A stretch of 64,000 nucleotides of DNA from Cordia subcordata (taxonomy: Eukaryota > Streptophyta > Magnoliopsida > Boraginales > Cordiaceae): NCBI GenBank assembly GCA_028554755.1, contig JAPTOF010000003.1:21326501-21390500 (forward strand), in the 5' to 3' direction. Positions 11,600-22,665 of this stretch are shown one piece after another; position 1 is the first letter of the stretch; every line of letters starts with the position of its first letter. The translations under genes and the position numbers were made by a program. The notes under the pieces were generated by a model. That model had not been told where the DNA came from, made no database searches, and was given only the letters and a program-made list of their open reading frames with translations.

Positions 11600-12437
11600 A
11601 AAAAAATTCGAAGCAATGGTTGCAAGCAACGGGAAGGATAAGGGGGTTTATATAGCTATTCGTGATGCTGAGTTCGTTAGTTGAATATCCGAAATGCAGA
11701 TTTCGGCTATTCAATAGACGAATATGGCTGCCACTATGTCAGTCACGTATTGATTGATGGGAAGTAAGAATGACGGGACAAACTTTCGGCTGTTGTTCAA
11801 AATCAGGAATCTGCCAGGTTGCCAAGGGAATATACGCTGCAGGATTTTTTGGCTATTCAATAGCCGATCAGCTATTCAAAAGCCGAAAAATGGTGGGCAC
11901 TAATTTTTCACGTTTTTGTTTTTTGAATACCTAATTTCGTTTATTGAAAAACCGAAAGTGCTAGTTTTGAAACTCAGCTAAAAATAAGGCTATTTTTGAA
12001 ATTAATTATTTAAATTGTGTTATTTGTAAAAAAAATCTTGTGAAACATACGTATACATGAAACAACTTTAAAAAAACGTAAAAAACAATACTTTAAATTG
12101 GTAAAAACTTGAAAAAACCTACAATAAGAGTCAAAATCCTAGGCTTGAAGTTTTTTGTGCGAGATTTTGAGTTTTATGGCTAAAAAAAAGTGGGGTAAAA
12201 CAGGGGGGTATTTATAGCAAAACGTTCGGTTTTTGAATAGCCGAAATCAGCTATTCAATAACTGAAAGCGCGAAAATCGAGGCCCATTAAATATTGTGCC
12301 ATTACACCAGATTTTTTGGCTTTTGAATAGCCAATTTTGATTTCGTTTATTGAAAAATCGAAAGTGCTATTTTTGAAACCCAACCAAAAACAAGGCTATT
12401 TTTGAAATTAATTATTTAAATTGTGTTATTTGTAAAA
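11600..12437. repeat. MULE-1 right terminal region with palindrome array, duplicated
   Basis: Contains repeated pieces of the palindrome CGGCTATTCAATAGCCG and variants (for example near 11697-11720, 11850-11890, 12225-12260 and 12320). The outermost part (a TTTTTGAAATTAATTATTT-type segment ending in poly-A) occurs twice, at about 11985-12045 and 12393-12437, giving a tandem duplication of the end with a spacing near 408 bases. Upstream of the transposase start it would also serve as its promoter region. Confidence 0.7.
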
Positions 12438-12549
12438 AAATCCCTCCTAAGAATTTGATCAAATATTCTGCAACTGTGGTCGTGGCAGCTCCATTTGAAA
12501 AAAAAAGTTGCCTATATTTTCTTTGAGGGGGTATAAAATAATGCATTTA

Positions 12550-13362
12550 GGCCCTGTTCAACAACAGTGTTTTAAGTAGTATTTAGTGTCTTGACCAAGT
12601 CAAAACACTACTTCCTTCTATTTTGGTTGTTCGATAAAACAGTGTTTTAAGTAGTATTTTTATTCTAAATAGTGTTCAAAAGTAGTGTCTATGAAAAGCT
12701 AATATTTTTAATGTTTTAAAGTAGAGTTTAGTATTTCACCTTTTTTTGGCAACACTACCCTCTCTCTAACATAGTTTTGGTAATTGTATCCTCTATCCAA
12801 TTTCATTTACATTTTTACATTTTCTTTCACGAATATAAATACAAAATAACACAAGAATTAATTTGAAATTCTATCCATATCAAAATATATTAAAAAGTAT
12901 AGGTCTCATTTGTCCATTCATTATTTTTTTGAAAATATAAATTTTCAATCAATTAAAATATTTCTATAATAAAAAATATTTGATTATAATATTAATAAAA
13001 ATAATTTAAAAAAGTAATTTTATTATGCTTTATTAATAAAATATTACTTTAAGAAAAATATATTCAATTATAAAATAAAATATCTTAATTATTTTGTTAA
13101 TAATAATAATAATAATAATAATTTATTATCATCATCATCATCATCGTCGTCGTCGTCATCATCATCACAGCCATAATAACCCGATACCGATATCTATTTT
13201 GTCATTTTGTATTCGCCAGCTACCCAAATAGCTAGTTTTATCGAATACATCTAAAACAATCCGCCAATGAAATAGCTATCCGCTAACCGCTAAAACGCGA
13301 CAGCTATCCACTACTCAAACAACTATCCGGTACCTAATTTGCTAATTGTGCCAAACAGGCCC
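12550..13362. mobile_element. PIF/Harbinger-like nonautonomous element
   Basis: Terminal repeats GGCCCTGTTCAAC and, inverted on the right, GGGCCTGTTTGGC bound an 813-base insert. It is flanked by TTA at 12547-12549 and 13363-13365. The sister unit reads straight through the site (ATGCATTTA-ATCTC near 22820-22835), giving an empty site. TTA duplication plus GGGCCTGTTTGG ends are typical for PIF/Harbinger MITEs. The interior is AT-rich with no coding capacity. Confidence 0.8.
13098..13168. repeat. Compound trinucleotide microsatellite (AAT/ATC/GTC)
   Basis: Successive TAA, ATC and GTC triplet runs lie inside the Harbinger-like insert. Confidence 0.95.
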
Positions 13363-14853
13363 TTAGTCTCTTATATTTGACCTTTTAACAATTAGGCCTT
13401 TTATATTCAAAAGATAATAATTCAATTATTATCTTTGCAATTAATCACGCCGTTAGTCCTAAGTCTAAAACACATAAAAAAAAAAAATAACACTTTCAAT
13501 AGTTTATTTTAACAATTTGTGATGTTGTAGTCTTTATTATTGCAATTTGTGGTGCTATTAGTGTTAACACTATTATTTTCTCAATGTTTTTTGAGTATAG
13601 GACAAATGGCTGCGTCATAAATTACAAAGATAAGTACTTGAATTGTCACGTTTTAAATATAAGGGACTCTATTATTACAAGTGTCATAGAAAAGGACTAA
13701 ATGAGTAATCTACCCTTTCTTGCCTCTTGATTTCAACATCCTTCAAACTGCAACAAAGAAATTTTAGTTTGATGTGATAGGGAATGCCAATAAGACTGCT
13801 TATTTGCAGAAAATGATCTTTATAAGGTTTTAAAACTAGGGAATACATTTCTTCTAATGTTATGACATTATGATCGAGATTCAATTGTTTTATATTATTG
13901 ATAAAATAATGATGACAATTTACAATTATTCATAATCTCACAATATTATAATATGATAAGAGGATTTTGGCTCCTACAAATATGTGTGGATTCCTTTTAA
14001 AGAGAAGGGTAAATTACATTAGATCCCCGGTGGTCTACCATGTCAAAGTTCTCACAACAAGCCCTGGGGCGAGTAAGTTTTCATGTGCACCCCCTTGTTG
14101 TCTACACTCTTTTAATGGTGGTAAAATTTATAACCGAAAAAGACATTAATAGACTTACCCTACTCATTTAATTTTTTTTTATCAAACTCATCCATAACAA
14201 TTAAAAAAATAAAAATTTCAAACATTCAATTATTTTTTGATAAAGGTAAAATAAGCATTTAAATTTTAGTTGATATCATCAATATAATTTGCATTGACGA
14301 AGTCATAAAACTAATATCTAAAAAATGTGGACATGATCTGCCAACGGGCAACAAAGTCAAAGTAAAAATTCACAAAGGCAACTAGAAGTATGCAGTTGTC
14401 GAGAACAAAAAATTTAAGAAATTTTGACCGCAAAAAGTTTGAATACTTCTTACATAAACGTAAGTTAAATTTTTTTTTTTTTTTATCAATGTATGAAATG
14501 ATTAATCAATTAAAGACCTTAAGGTTAGGACATCCAAGTCGTATAATTCGGCTCATTATATGTATATGTATGTGTATATAGAATCTGCTATGTAGGTTTG
14601 GTAAAGAAATCTTGTAAAGATGTTTTCAGACTTTGTACATACCAACCAAACAATGTGAACAACTTCTCAAGTTTCAGCTGTGAATTCAGAGGAACAATAT
14701 TCAAGTGTTTGAGAATTTTTGTTGTTGTTGATTATTATGTATGTGTTTGATTAAAAAGAAAAAGAAAGAAAATTGAATGAGTGGATTAAGGTTATTTATG
14801 CCTCTTTTCTATAAATTTTAACACCGTTAAAGGAATATAAATTGTAAGAGAGT

Positions 14854-16251
14854 TGATAAGTCCTAAATAAATCTTTAATTTATAAGTTAGATGCACTTGA
14901 TTTTGGAGCATAATGCTCTCTAATCAATGTTTTTAATATATTTTTGCATAATTGTGCTTAGGAAAAGGAGATGGATGCATTGTGCATAGATATAGAGGTT
15001 TTTTAGACGTGTTTGAAGTAGCCAAAGTTGAAGCCACCATCAGGAAAAATGCCATGAAATTGCAACATGGGATTGACTGAGTTTGACCACGACTAAAGAT
15101 ATTTTTTGTTGCACTTTTGGAATGAAATTGAATTGAAGACTTGTCTTGCCCGAAAAAGGAAATAGATTAAATTTGGAAGACATTTTTATTTCGTTAAAAA
15201 TTGTAATTAAGGTTTTTACCTTTTTATTCCTCCTCAGCCTTTAAGAGCTTCCTTATCTGGAAAAGGAAGAGAGTTAGGTTTTCTCATATTTCCTATGTGG
15301 ACTTCATAAAGGAATAATTTTTATTTTTCCAGCCAATTTAGCAGGTTATTTTCCATCTTTTAGGCTCTAGCTTGTAGACATGAAGTTCTAATTTTCTTTT
15401 ATAGCCAAGGGATAATCAAGATTTTGGTTCTTTAATTCCGTGACATCTAATTGTTTTATTCTTTTCATGCTATTTTGATATTTGTGTATTTACCAGTTTA
15501 GGAATTAATATTGTTTTGCAATTGTTTAATTTTGCGCACGGTTATTTAATTGCATGACAAGAGGTAGCCAATTTAATTAATTTAAGAATAGTGGTAACCA
15601 GGTCTCCTATGGAATTATGCAATCTAAATGAGCGGTTACCGGGAGAGTGTCGACTTTTAGAATCTGGTTTTTCTAGATTTTATTGCTACTTTTAGATAGA
15701 CGCTACGGGCATCTCCGGAGGTTAGAACGTCTAATAGGTAAGGCGATAGTAGGAAGAAATCCTAGGGGATTTAAATCGTTATCAATATTGTAAGGAAAGA
15801 TTAGGTTATTAGGCCGTGCCAATAGCCTATAACTGATTTATCAAAATAGTTAGAAGTATCTGTGCATCTAGGATCGGATTTGTTGACCGAAATTGCAATT
15901 AGACCTCAGGCTAGATTTAATTATCATCGATTTCCTCTTTTTCCAACCTTGCATGTACCTAGGATTGCGTGCTTTAGTTGTTTTTATTTTTTTTATTTAT
16001 GTTTTTCAATTACTGCCCAGTTGCGTGCCCACGCTTAATGGATCAGTGTGTTGGATAGTTTTGTTTATTTTACTTTTTCGCATTGAAACCCCTTTCTTTG
16101 ATTTTAACTTATTTGATTAATCTACTTGGTGTAATTAGCATAACATAACCTCCCAATCTCCGTGGACTCGTCCCTTTTCTCACCACGTACACTATTTAAA
16201 TTCACAAGGTAAGAATTGTCATTTTATTTTTGGTGGTTTCGACGCCCATCA
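14854..16251 (+). mobile_element. Solo LTR with 5-bp target duplication
   Basis: Starts TGATAAGTCC and ends GACGCCCATCA (TG...CA), 1398 bases, flanked by AGAGT at 14849-14853 and 16252-16256. Unit 2 (near 24330) and unit 3 (near 35245) are uninterrupted here; unit 3 even reads AAAGAGTGCTC, the exact empty site. A related LTR in the opposite orientation, with attached internal sequence, lies at 29332-30587. No internal retrotransposon sequence is left, so this is a solo LTR produced by recombination. Confidence 0.9.
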
Positions 16252-16894
16252 AGAGTGCTCATGGAACTTTTACTCGTCATAAGAGCTTGTTATGGGACTT
16301 TTGACACCACAGAAGGGTATTGTACACTTATGGTAAACCACAGGAAAGTCTGGTACATATTAACCTAAAGAGAAAATCAGCAATATAATGTTACTCCCAG
16401 CTTCAATAAGCTAGCTAGTAATAGTAAGTGAGCAACACGGCATTGAACATATGCATGACAAGTAGAAGATTACTAACAATGCAAGAAATAAATGCCAATG
16501 AATTATCCATTTTGCATAATAATTCTGATACTAATAGGGAGTAATTAAATATATGAGGGTGAATTATATTACACTAACTGTCTCTTATCTTTGTCACTTT
16601 TAACAATCTTACCCTTATCTTTCATTTGTGAAAAAGTAATTTTGTAACTAATAGTTTTATATCACAGTTATTCCAAACTCTACTTTTCATTTAAAAAAAT
16701 GTTGAATCTTGCTCACGACACATGATTTTAGCCTTGAAAATGTAGAAATCTGCAATTTATGTGTGCCTGACGTCAAATTTAACGTGTTCTTTTAATAGAA
16801 AGTAAAGTATAGACAAACAATGGCGATACAGAAGTACTAGTTATGGATTAAGCTATCATAAATAAAAGAAGAGATAAGATTGTTACAAGTGAAA

Positions 16895-16925
16895 AGACGA
16901 GAGATGATTGTGTGGGACTTGATAC

Positions 16926-17008
<83 letters not shown>

Positions 17009-17765
17009 AAAAACCCTAAAAACCTCAAAAACCCTAGTCCAATAACCCTAGCTGTCGAGCATGTCAGTGTCACTACCATCGACGGAAGTGTTTCCACCTC
17101 TTCCTAATATCAAATCACTCTCCCTTATTTCAACCCAACTCTGCTTGGAACAATGCCCCTATCATTGATCCCACGTTTTCACCGCGTCTATGGAGAAAAA
17201 GCTTTAAGGCTGTGCCAAAGACTAAAAACATTATTCCTATCATGCGTGAGCCTGAACCATTCAAAAATGATAATGTAATAAAGGTTCGACCAACAAATGA
17301 CAAAAGAACGATCTCAGAAAGCCAGAATTATTTGAAACGACCAACAAATAGGTGGTCCAAGAAGATGTGAACCTCACTAAATATAAATTTTTGTCGCCTT
17401 CATATATATTGTCATATCATGAATAGGCTTTTTTAAAGTAAAATGCCTTAGAAAGTAGTTTGTGTAAATGACATTTTGTTATTTCATCTTGTCTCTTTTT
17501 GATAGATTTTAGCTAGGGCACTAATGGCGTTATTCTATCAAGAACTTGTCAAAAAATTACAAAGATAAAGAATCATATTAGGGCTGAGCGCAAGATGCAA
17601 GATATCATTTGTTAACTGAAACCTGATACCACATTATTTTGTATAAAAAAATTTCATTATTTTTTTCGTTTTGATGTAATTTGTGTTCGTGATTAATTAA
17701 TATCTAGGAGTGTTATCTCTCTTTTGACCAAAAAAAAAAAAAAAGAAGAAGAAGAAGAAAATATA
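16895..17765 (+). repeat. Possible LINE-derived segment with A-rich tail (unit 1)
   Basis: Holds a short coding-like stretch (VEHV, WNNAP, FSPR, WRKSF) clearer in unit 2, then an AT-rich part that ends in a poly-A/GAA tract at about 17730-17760. Truncation and an A-rich end suggest a LINE remnant. No reverse transcriptase is present, so the assignment is weak. Confidence 0.35.
16928..17008. repeat. Long (CT)n microsatellite
   Basis: About 80 bases of near-perfect CT dinucleotides. At the same position unit 2 (about 25010-25025) has only CCTCTTTCTCTC, so the tract expanded after the duplication or contracted in unit 2. Confidence 0.97.
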
Positions 17766-18448
17766 TCCTATTTCAAACCATCCCCAATTTCAAGTTTTTT
17801 GGGATGGGATAAGAATACACCCTTTGTCCCATTCTATCCTTCCCAAATCTCGAACTATCATGTCCTGTTACCTTAAATCCCATCCTAAATGGAAACTACC
17901 TACCTTATCTTCATAGGTCAAACACATCCCTTTTTCCAATCTCCATGTCAATTGTAGCTCTCAGCCTCTAATTTAGGTTTATTAGTCATATCTCTTTCCC
18001 CATTTAAGTTTTATATTAGCTATTCTTTACATTTTATAGTAGCATATGCAACAACCTTTTGACTTGCTTAAAATTCGTGAGTTAATAGTATCAAAATTAG
18101 TTACTTAATCTAATTTTTTTCCAACTAATTAGTTCATATTTTTTTAATAAGCGATATCAAAATCTTGCACAGAGATTTGATATGGCCTACTAAAAAGAAA
18201 AATTACAAAGGGCTTTTTTTTTTTTTTTTACCCCAATAGAGTCTAAATTATAGATATATGCCCTACTACAGTTTTTTTTTCTTTTGCTAAATTAAAAAAT
18301 TGAAGTATTAAAAAATATAAATTAATCACAATCTAGAAGGAGATCTTTGGTTCTGCGGATACAAGCATGCGACAATTTTTGGATGCTTGCTTAGGAAAAT
18401 TCAATAACAGCCATTTAACTCCAAAGCTCAAATTCCTAAAAGTCATAA

Positions 18449-18451
<3 letters not shown>

Positions 18452-18487
<36 letters not shown>
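18452..18487. repeat. (AT)n microsatellite
   Basis: About 35 bases of AT repeats. The unit-2 counterpart near 26450-26465 is only a few repeats long. Confidence 0.95.
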
Positions 18488-18489
<2 letters not shown>

Positions 18490-19639
18490 GAGAAGGGAGA
18501 AGGTACATACTCCTAAGTTATGTCACGTGTCAATTCTTTAACTAATTCAACTCATCATTTCATTATTAATAATTTCCTCCATTAAAGTAATATCCTTCAT
18601 TACAATAATTTCCTAATTTAATGAATTTACTTCATCAAAATAATTTACTAATTCAATGAATTTATTTTCAGTCTATATATTATAAAAAGTAGATTATATA
18701 TTTTCTGTCAATACCAAATCAAACAATTTTGGTAAATCAAATTTTGGGACGTAATTCAAGTTTTTGGTAAATTTCCGTCATATAATTTCCTATTTTAATG
18801 AATTTATTCCTAATTTATATATTATACAAAGTAGAATATATATATTTTCTGTCATAGGAGATCTATATGCCATTTTTATCAATGTGAATGCATTTTTCTG
18901 ATTTCAATTCCAAATTCATATGTTGTCTTCAATTATTATAGATCTCTCATTAAAATTATTATTAATATTAAAATATTAAAAATTTCAAAATATATTTATA
19001 TTTTTTTGGTATATACTATAGAAGTATAATTAGACATCAACAATAAATAAAAATATTAAAAATATTTATTTCTTCCGTGCATCGCATAGGTTATTCCCTA
19101 GTTACTTTTTAACATATTGATGCATGCAAATATAGGTTTGTGTGTACATGTCATAAGGTGCTCCTATAGAGCATTATACTCCCTCACTTTTTTTTTTTAA
19201 AAGCAGTTCATCATCAAACGTGTGTTTTCTCTCTCCTCTCCTCTTCTTTCTTTCTCCTCATTCTTCTCTCTCCTCATCTTTCTCTCTCTTCATTCTTCTC
19301 TCTCCTCATCTTTTTCTCTTTTTCTTTTCCTCACTTCACTAGTGACACTATCAGTCATCTTATGATGGATAATGACCATCATAAAATTCTCTTTTCTTCG
19401 CAGATCGTAACGATGTGCACCAAGTCCAAGAAAACCTTATATGTGTCAATCCACCATTTAAGCTCCCATTGTCTTCTTACTCATGCCGGCGAAGATTTCG
19501 GCAACATCTCGCTGCATCGCAACTACCAATCTTTTTCTCTCCTCATCGCGATTCTAACTGTACCTTCCACTTGGTATTTGGACACTCTAAACTCGATCCA
19601 CCAATAAAGCTCGTCTTACGTTCAAGTATCCATGCGTAT

Positions 19640-20130
19640 GAGGTGAACAAATAATTGTGAGGTATTGAATAAATATTTGATGTATATATAAAAGTCAGTG
19701 AACAAATAGTTTTGGGGTAGTGAACAAATATTTCATATATTTGTGTATGTCTATGTGTGTAAGAGAGTGGTAAACGAATATATATGAAATGATGAATAAA
19801 TATATGTAGAGTGGTGAACAAATATAAGTAAACCACTGAATAAATAAACTTGTATGTGTTTGTGTGTTCGTGTGTATGAGAGCATTGACCAAATAGTTGT
19901 GGAGTAATGAACAAATATTTGATGCATATATAAAAGTTAGTGAACAATAGTAAAGGGTATGAACAAATAGTCAATGAACAAATAGTTGTGGGGTAGTGAA
20001 CAAATATTCAGTGAACAAATAGTTGCAGGGTAGTGAACAAATAGCCAGTAAACGAATAATTGCGTGGTAGTAAACAAATAGTTGTGGGATATTGAACAAA
20101 TTTGTACTGTGCATGAACAATAATGTGTAA
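19640..20130. repeat. Minisatellite based on GTGAACAAATAGTTGTGGGGTA (unit 1)
   Basis: Many degenerate copies of a roughly 20-35 base motif containing GTGAACAAATA. It is conserved in unit 2 at about 27595-28095. Open frames on either strand here are merely translations of the repeat. Confidence 0.8.
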
Positions 20131-20224
20131 ACAGTAGTGCATACGGTTCATGTACAGAAGGAGCACAATGATCCGCACGAGCACTATGCTTAAAGACCAT
20201 GATATAAGGTCTCTCTGTGGATAG

Positions 20225-20705
20225 ATAGGGTTAATTTCACAATATGTCCCTATTGTTTCCTCAAATTAGTTCATGTTTTAGAAAAAAATGAATAAAAAAT
20301 ATTTAGACTAATTTGAGTAAATTTGTAAAACATTAAGGACTAGTATGAATTTTCTTTCAAATAGTGAGAATTAGTTTGACTATCTTTGTGAAACATTGAG
20401 CATTAATATGAATGTTTTTAAACAATAGGGACTAATTTGACCATATTTGTGAAACACTGAGGATTTATTTAAATATTTTTATAAAACATTAAGGATTAAA
20501 TTGAATGTTTTAAACAATGAGGACCAATTTGAAAAAATGAGTAAACAATGGAGACTAATTGTGACATTTTCCCTCGATATATATGTTGATATCTTTGTTA
20601 AGTGAAAACGTCCAAAAAATTTTTTATATTGTTACCGGTTTTAATATATTTTGTGGCTATTATTACTTAAAGAAAAGAGTACATTACATTGAACTTTCCT
20701 GTGGC
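20225..20705. repeat. Degenerate repeats of GGACTAATTTGA type (unit 1)
   Basis: A block of about 60-70 base degenerate repeats (AAACATTGAGGA, GGGACTAATTTGACCAT and variants). Present once here and twice in unit 2 at about 28175-28645 and 28650-29090. Confidence 0.7.
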
Positions 20706-21330
20706 TTATTATAAATGCATGGTACCCCTATATTGTTTCAAAATCAGCACAGATACCTCTTTTAGGGGGCATATGTACAACACATTTTGAGGACCAAAGA
20801 GTGGTCTCGTGCCTATTTTTGAGGCATGTGTACTGTACATATTAAGATCATATGTGCATTCCCCTCTAATTTTGAGACTATATAAGGATAATATGCACTT
20901 ATAATAAGCCTTAGGGTGTTTTCGGTGCAATTTACCCTATATAATAACAGAGAACAAATATGTAATTAATGAATGTAATTTACCTGAAATGAGCCCTTTT
21001 TCTTTCGCAAATGATCTTTTATTAGTTGTTCGACCCTGAAGTAATTCTGTGACCATGCTATTAGTTGATATGATCCAAACTTAGCTATTAGCTTGTCATT
21101 ATATCAAGCCTCAACAATTGACTTAAAAAGTTTAATAAATCTATGGCGACAACAATGGTGAACTCAAATTATAATAAGTATATACGGTTTAAATTTTAAT
21201 TACAGAATACATGACAGACATTGTTAACATGGCCACTTCATTGTAAGCCAAAATATTCTAGCTCTCTAAGATGCCGACATGTGCTTCTGCTTAAAAATTT
21301 CCAGTAGGATGGTTTGAATATCAAAGAACT

Positions 21331-21750
21331 AGTTTGGCTAAGCTTATTTTAAAGTGTTTATAAGTAGCTTGGGTTTATGAACAAAAAATTGCTTATAAGC
21401 AAGTGATAAATAAGTGGGGATGTATTTGGATAATAGGTACTTGGAAGCTGTTAATATGTTTGATAAATAAGTACTTATAAGTAGCAGTAGTAGTTATAAT
21501 AACTGAAAAGGACATGTCATTAAATTATAAATTGTTAAAAAATAAACCATTTCGAGGGTAATGTTGTCTTTTTATTACTTTGACCAAAGTACTTATAAGC
21601 TACCAAAAAATAAGTTGGTAATTGGAGCTTTTTTTCTAGGTTATAAGCTAGAAAAAGTGCTTAAAAGTTGTTTAACCAAACATTTTTTTTTTCCTTTTTG
21701 ACTTATAAGTTGGTTTGACTAGCTTATAATCTTAGCCAAACACCCTTGAA
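21331..21750. mobile_element. hAT-like foldback MITE (unit 1)
   Basis: The left end AGTTTGGCTAAGCTTATTTT and the inverted right end GTGTTTGGCTAAGATTATAA pair up, and the body is full of CTTATAAG-type inverted repeats. The unit-2 copy at 32857-33285 lacks the left end because the antisense LTR element abuts it. Family is inferred from terminal sequence. Confidence 0.55.
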
Positions 21751-21787
21751 CTCGATCGTTTACCAAGCCAGATGCTGAAACATTTGT

Positions 21788-22372
21788 AGGAAAATTTTTT
21801 CTTTTAACCTTATTTTTTAATTGCTTTCAAAATTAACCTATTTTTAAAGGGATTAGCAATAATAGACTTTTCAAACTTCCAAAATTAGATATCAAACTTC
21901 TGAAGTTCAAATTCAAACTTTGAAAGTTCGATTATGTTGTAGTCTAGCTATTATAGCATAACGTGAAAGAGTAACTTGTTATCTTTTCATTTATAACATT
22001 TTAAGTCCGAAGACGTTTGTTATAAATAAACATTAAATGAAGGGAGCATAAATGGCACTTGGAATCTACTCATCATTATGTGCTTTACTATTGAAGATAT
22101 GTAAAGTGGATCTGGTGCATGCGATGCAGAAGTCGAACTTTGAAAGTTCGAACGCAGACATTCAAAGTTTGAAAAACACAAATGCTAATTTTTTTTACAC
22201 AACAGCAAAAATATATAATCAAGATTTAATTAAAAAAAATACAAATGCATTACTTAGTTGAAGTTCGATTTTGAATTTTGAAAGTTTGAAAAGTCTATTT
22301 TTGCGTACCTCTTCAAAAGTGTGTTAATTTTGGAAGCGATTAAAAAATTATGGTTAGAAAAAAAATTTTTCC
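21788..22372. mobile_element. MULE-type MITE related to MULE-2
   Basis: A 585-base insert flanked by the 9-bp duplication AACATTTGT (21779-21787 and 22373-22381). Both ends share about 90 bases of inverted repeat with a TTTTTTAATTGCTTTCAAAA-like core, closely resembling the ends of MULE-2. The interior carries palindromes such as CGAACTTTGAAAGTTCG, also a MULE-2 feature. The sister locus at about 33305-33325 reads CTGAAACATTTGTATTACTG, the empty site. It has no coding capacity. Confidence 0.9.
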
Positions 22373-22569
22373 AACATTTGTGTTACTGCAAAATTTCTTT
22401 GCAAATATATATTAATTAAGTGAAAGATATGAAAAACAAAGTGTGTCATTTCCGTTATAATTAATATCACTGTGCCCTCTGACCAACGGCCATATATAGT
22501 CTCTTCTGAAAAATGACCAGAGAATTAAATATTTTGATATACAGAAACAAAAGAAGGGTCTTAGAACGG

Positions 22570-22665
22570 ACTCTGTTGTGAACCGATCCACAAATGAATT
22601 AATTATGAATTCGTGTCACTCTGTTGTGAACCGATCCACAAATGAATTAATTATGATTCGTGTCA
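22570..22665. repeat. 48-bp tandem duplication
   Basis: Two nearly identical copies of a segment starting ACTCTGTTGTGAACCGATCC; the second begins at 22618 and differs by one missing base. It lies in the spacer between units 1 and 2. Confidence 0.95.

Larger units (their letters stand above)
6006..12437. mobile_element. MULE-1: Mutator-like element with PMD and transposase genes
   Basis: A plus-strand PMD pseudogene (6066 to about 8580) and a minus-strand MuDR-type transposase pseudogene (11489-8881) converge, with short tandem repeats between them. The right side (about 11600-12437) is a palindrome-rich terminal region ending at about 12437, where the sequence switches to the duplicated 10-kb unit. 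The left terminal repeat is absent, replaced by the TTA microsatellite and the viral fossil, so no target duplication can be tested. The gene order and orientation match MULE-2, which supports treating both genes as parts of one element. Confidence 0.75.
12438..22560. repeat. Segmental duplication, unit 1
   Basis: Collinear with unit 2: 12438-12549 matches 22725-22828, 13363-14853 matches 22829-24333, 16252-20940 matches 24334-29331, and 21361-22560 (minus an insertion) matches 32857-33500. Direct orientation and near-adjacent placement indicate tandem duplication with a period of roughly 10.3 kb. The unit-1-only pieces are insertions described separately. No protein gene is visible in the shared sequence; it holds MITE-like, LINE-like and minisatellite segments. 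Confidence 0.9.

Noticed and set aside
16837..17107. Open frames rich in Leu-Ser or Arg-Glu on both strands
   Set aside because: They are translations of the CT microsatellite and have no family signature.
19543..20200. Overlapping minus-strand frames with repeated YPTTICSL-like peptides, and the same at 27459-28140
   Set aside because: The repeated peptide is the minisatellite read in frame; frames differ between the two duplicated units.
22052..22261. 69-codon plus-strand frame
   Set aside because: Lies inside the MULE-type MITE and spans its palindromes; no coding signature.
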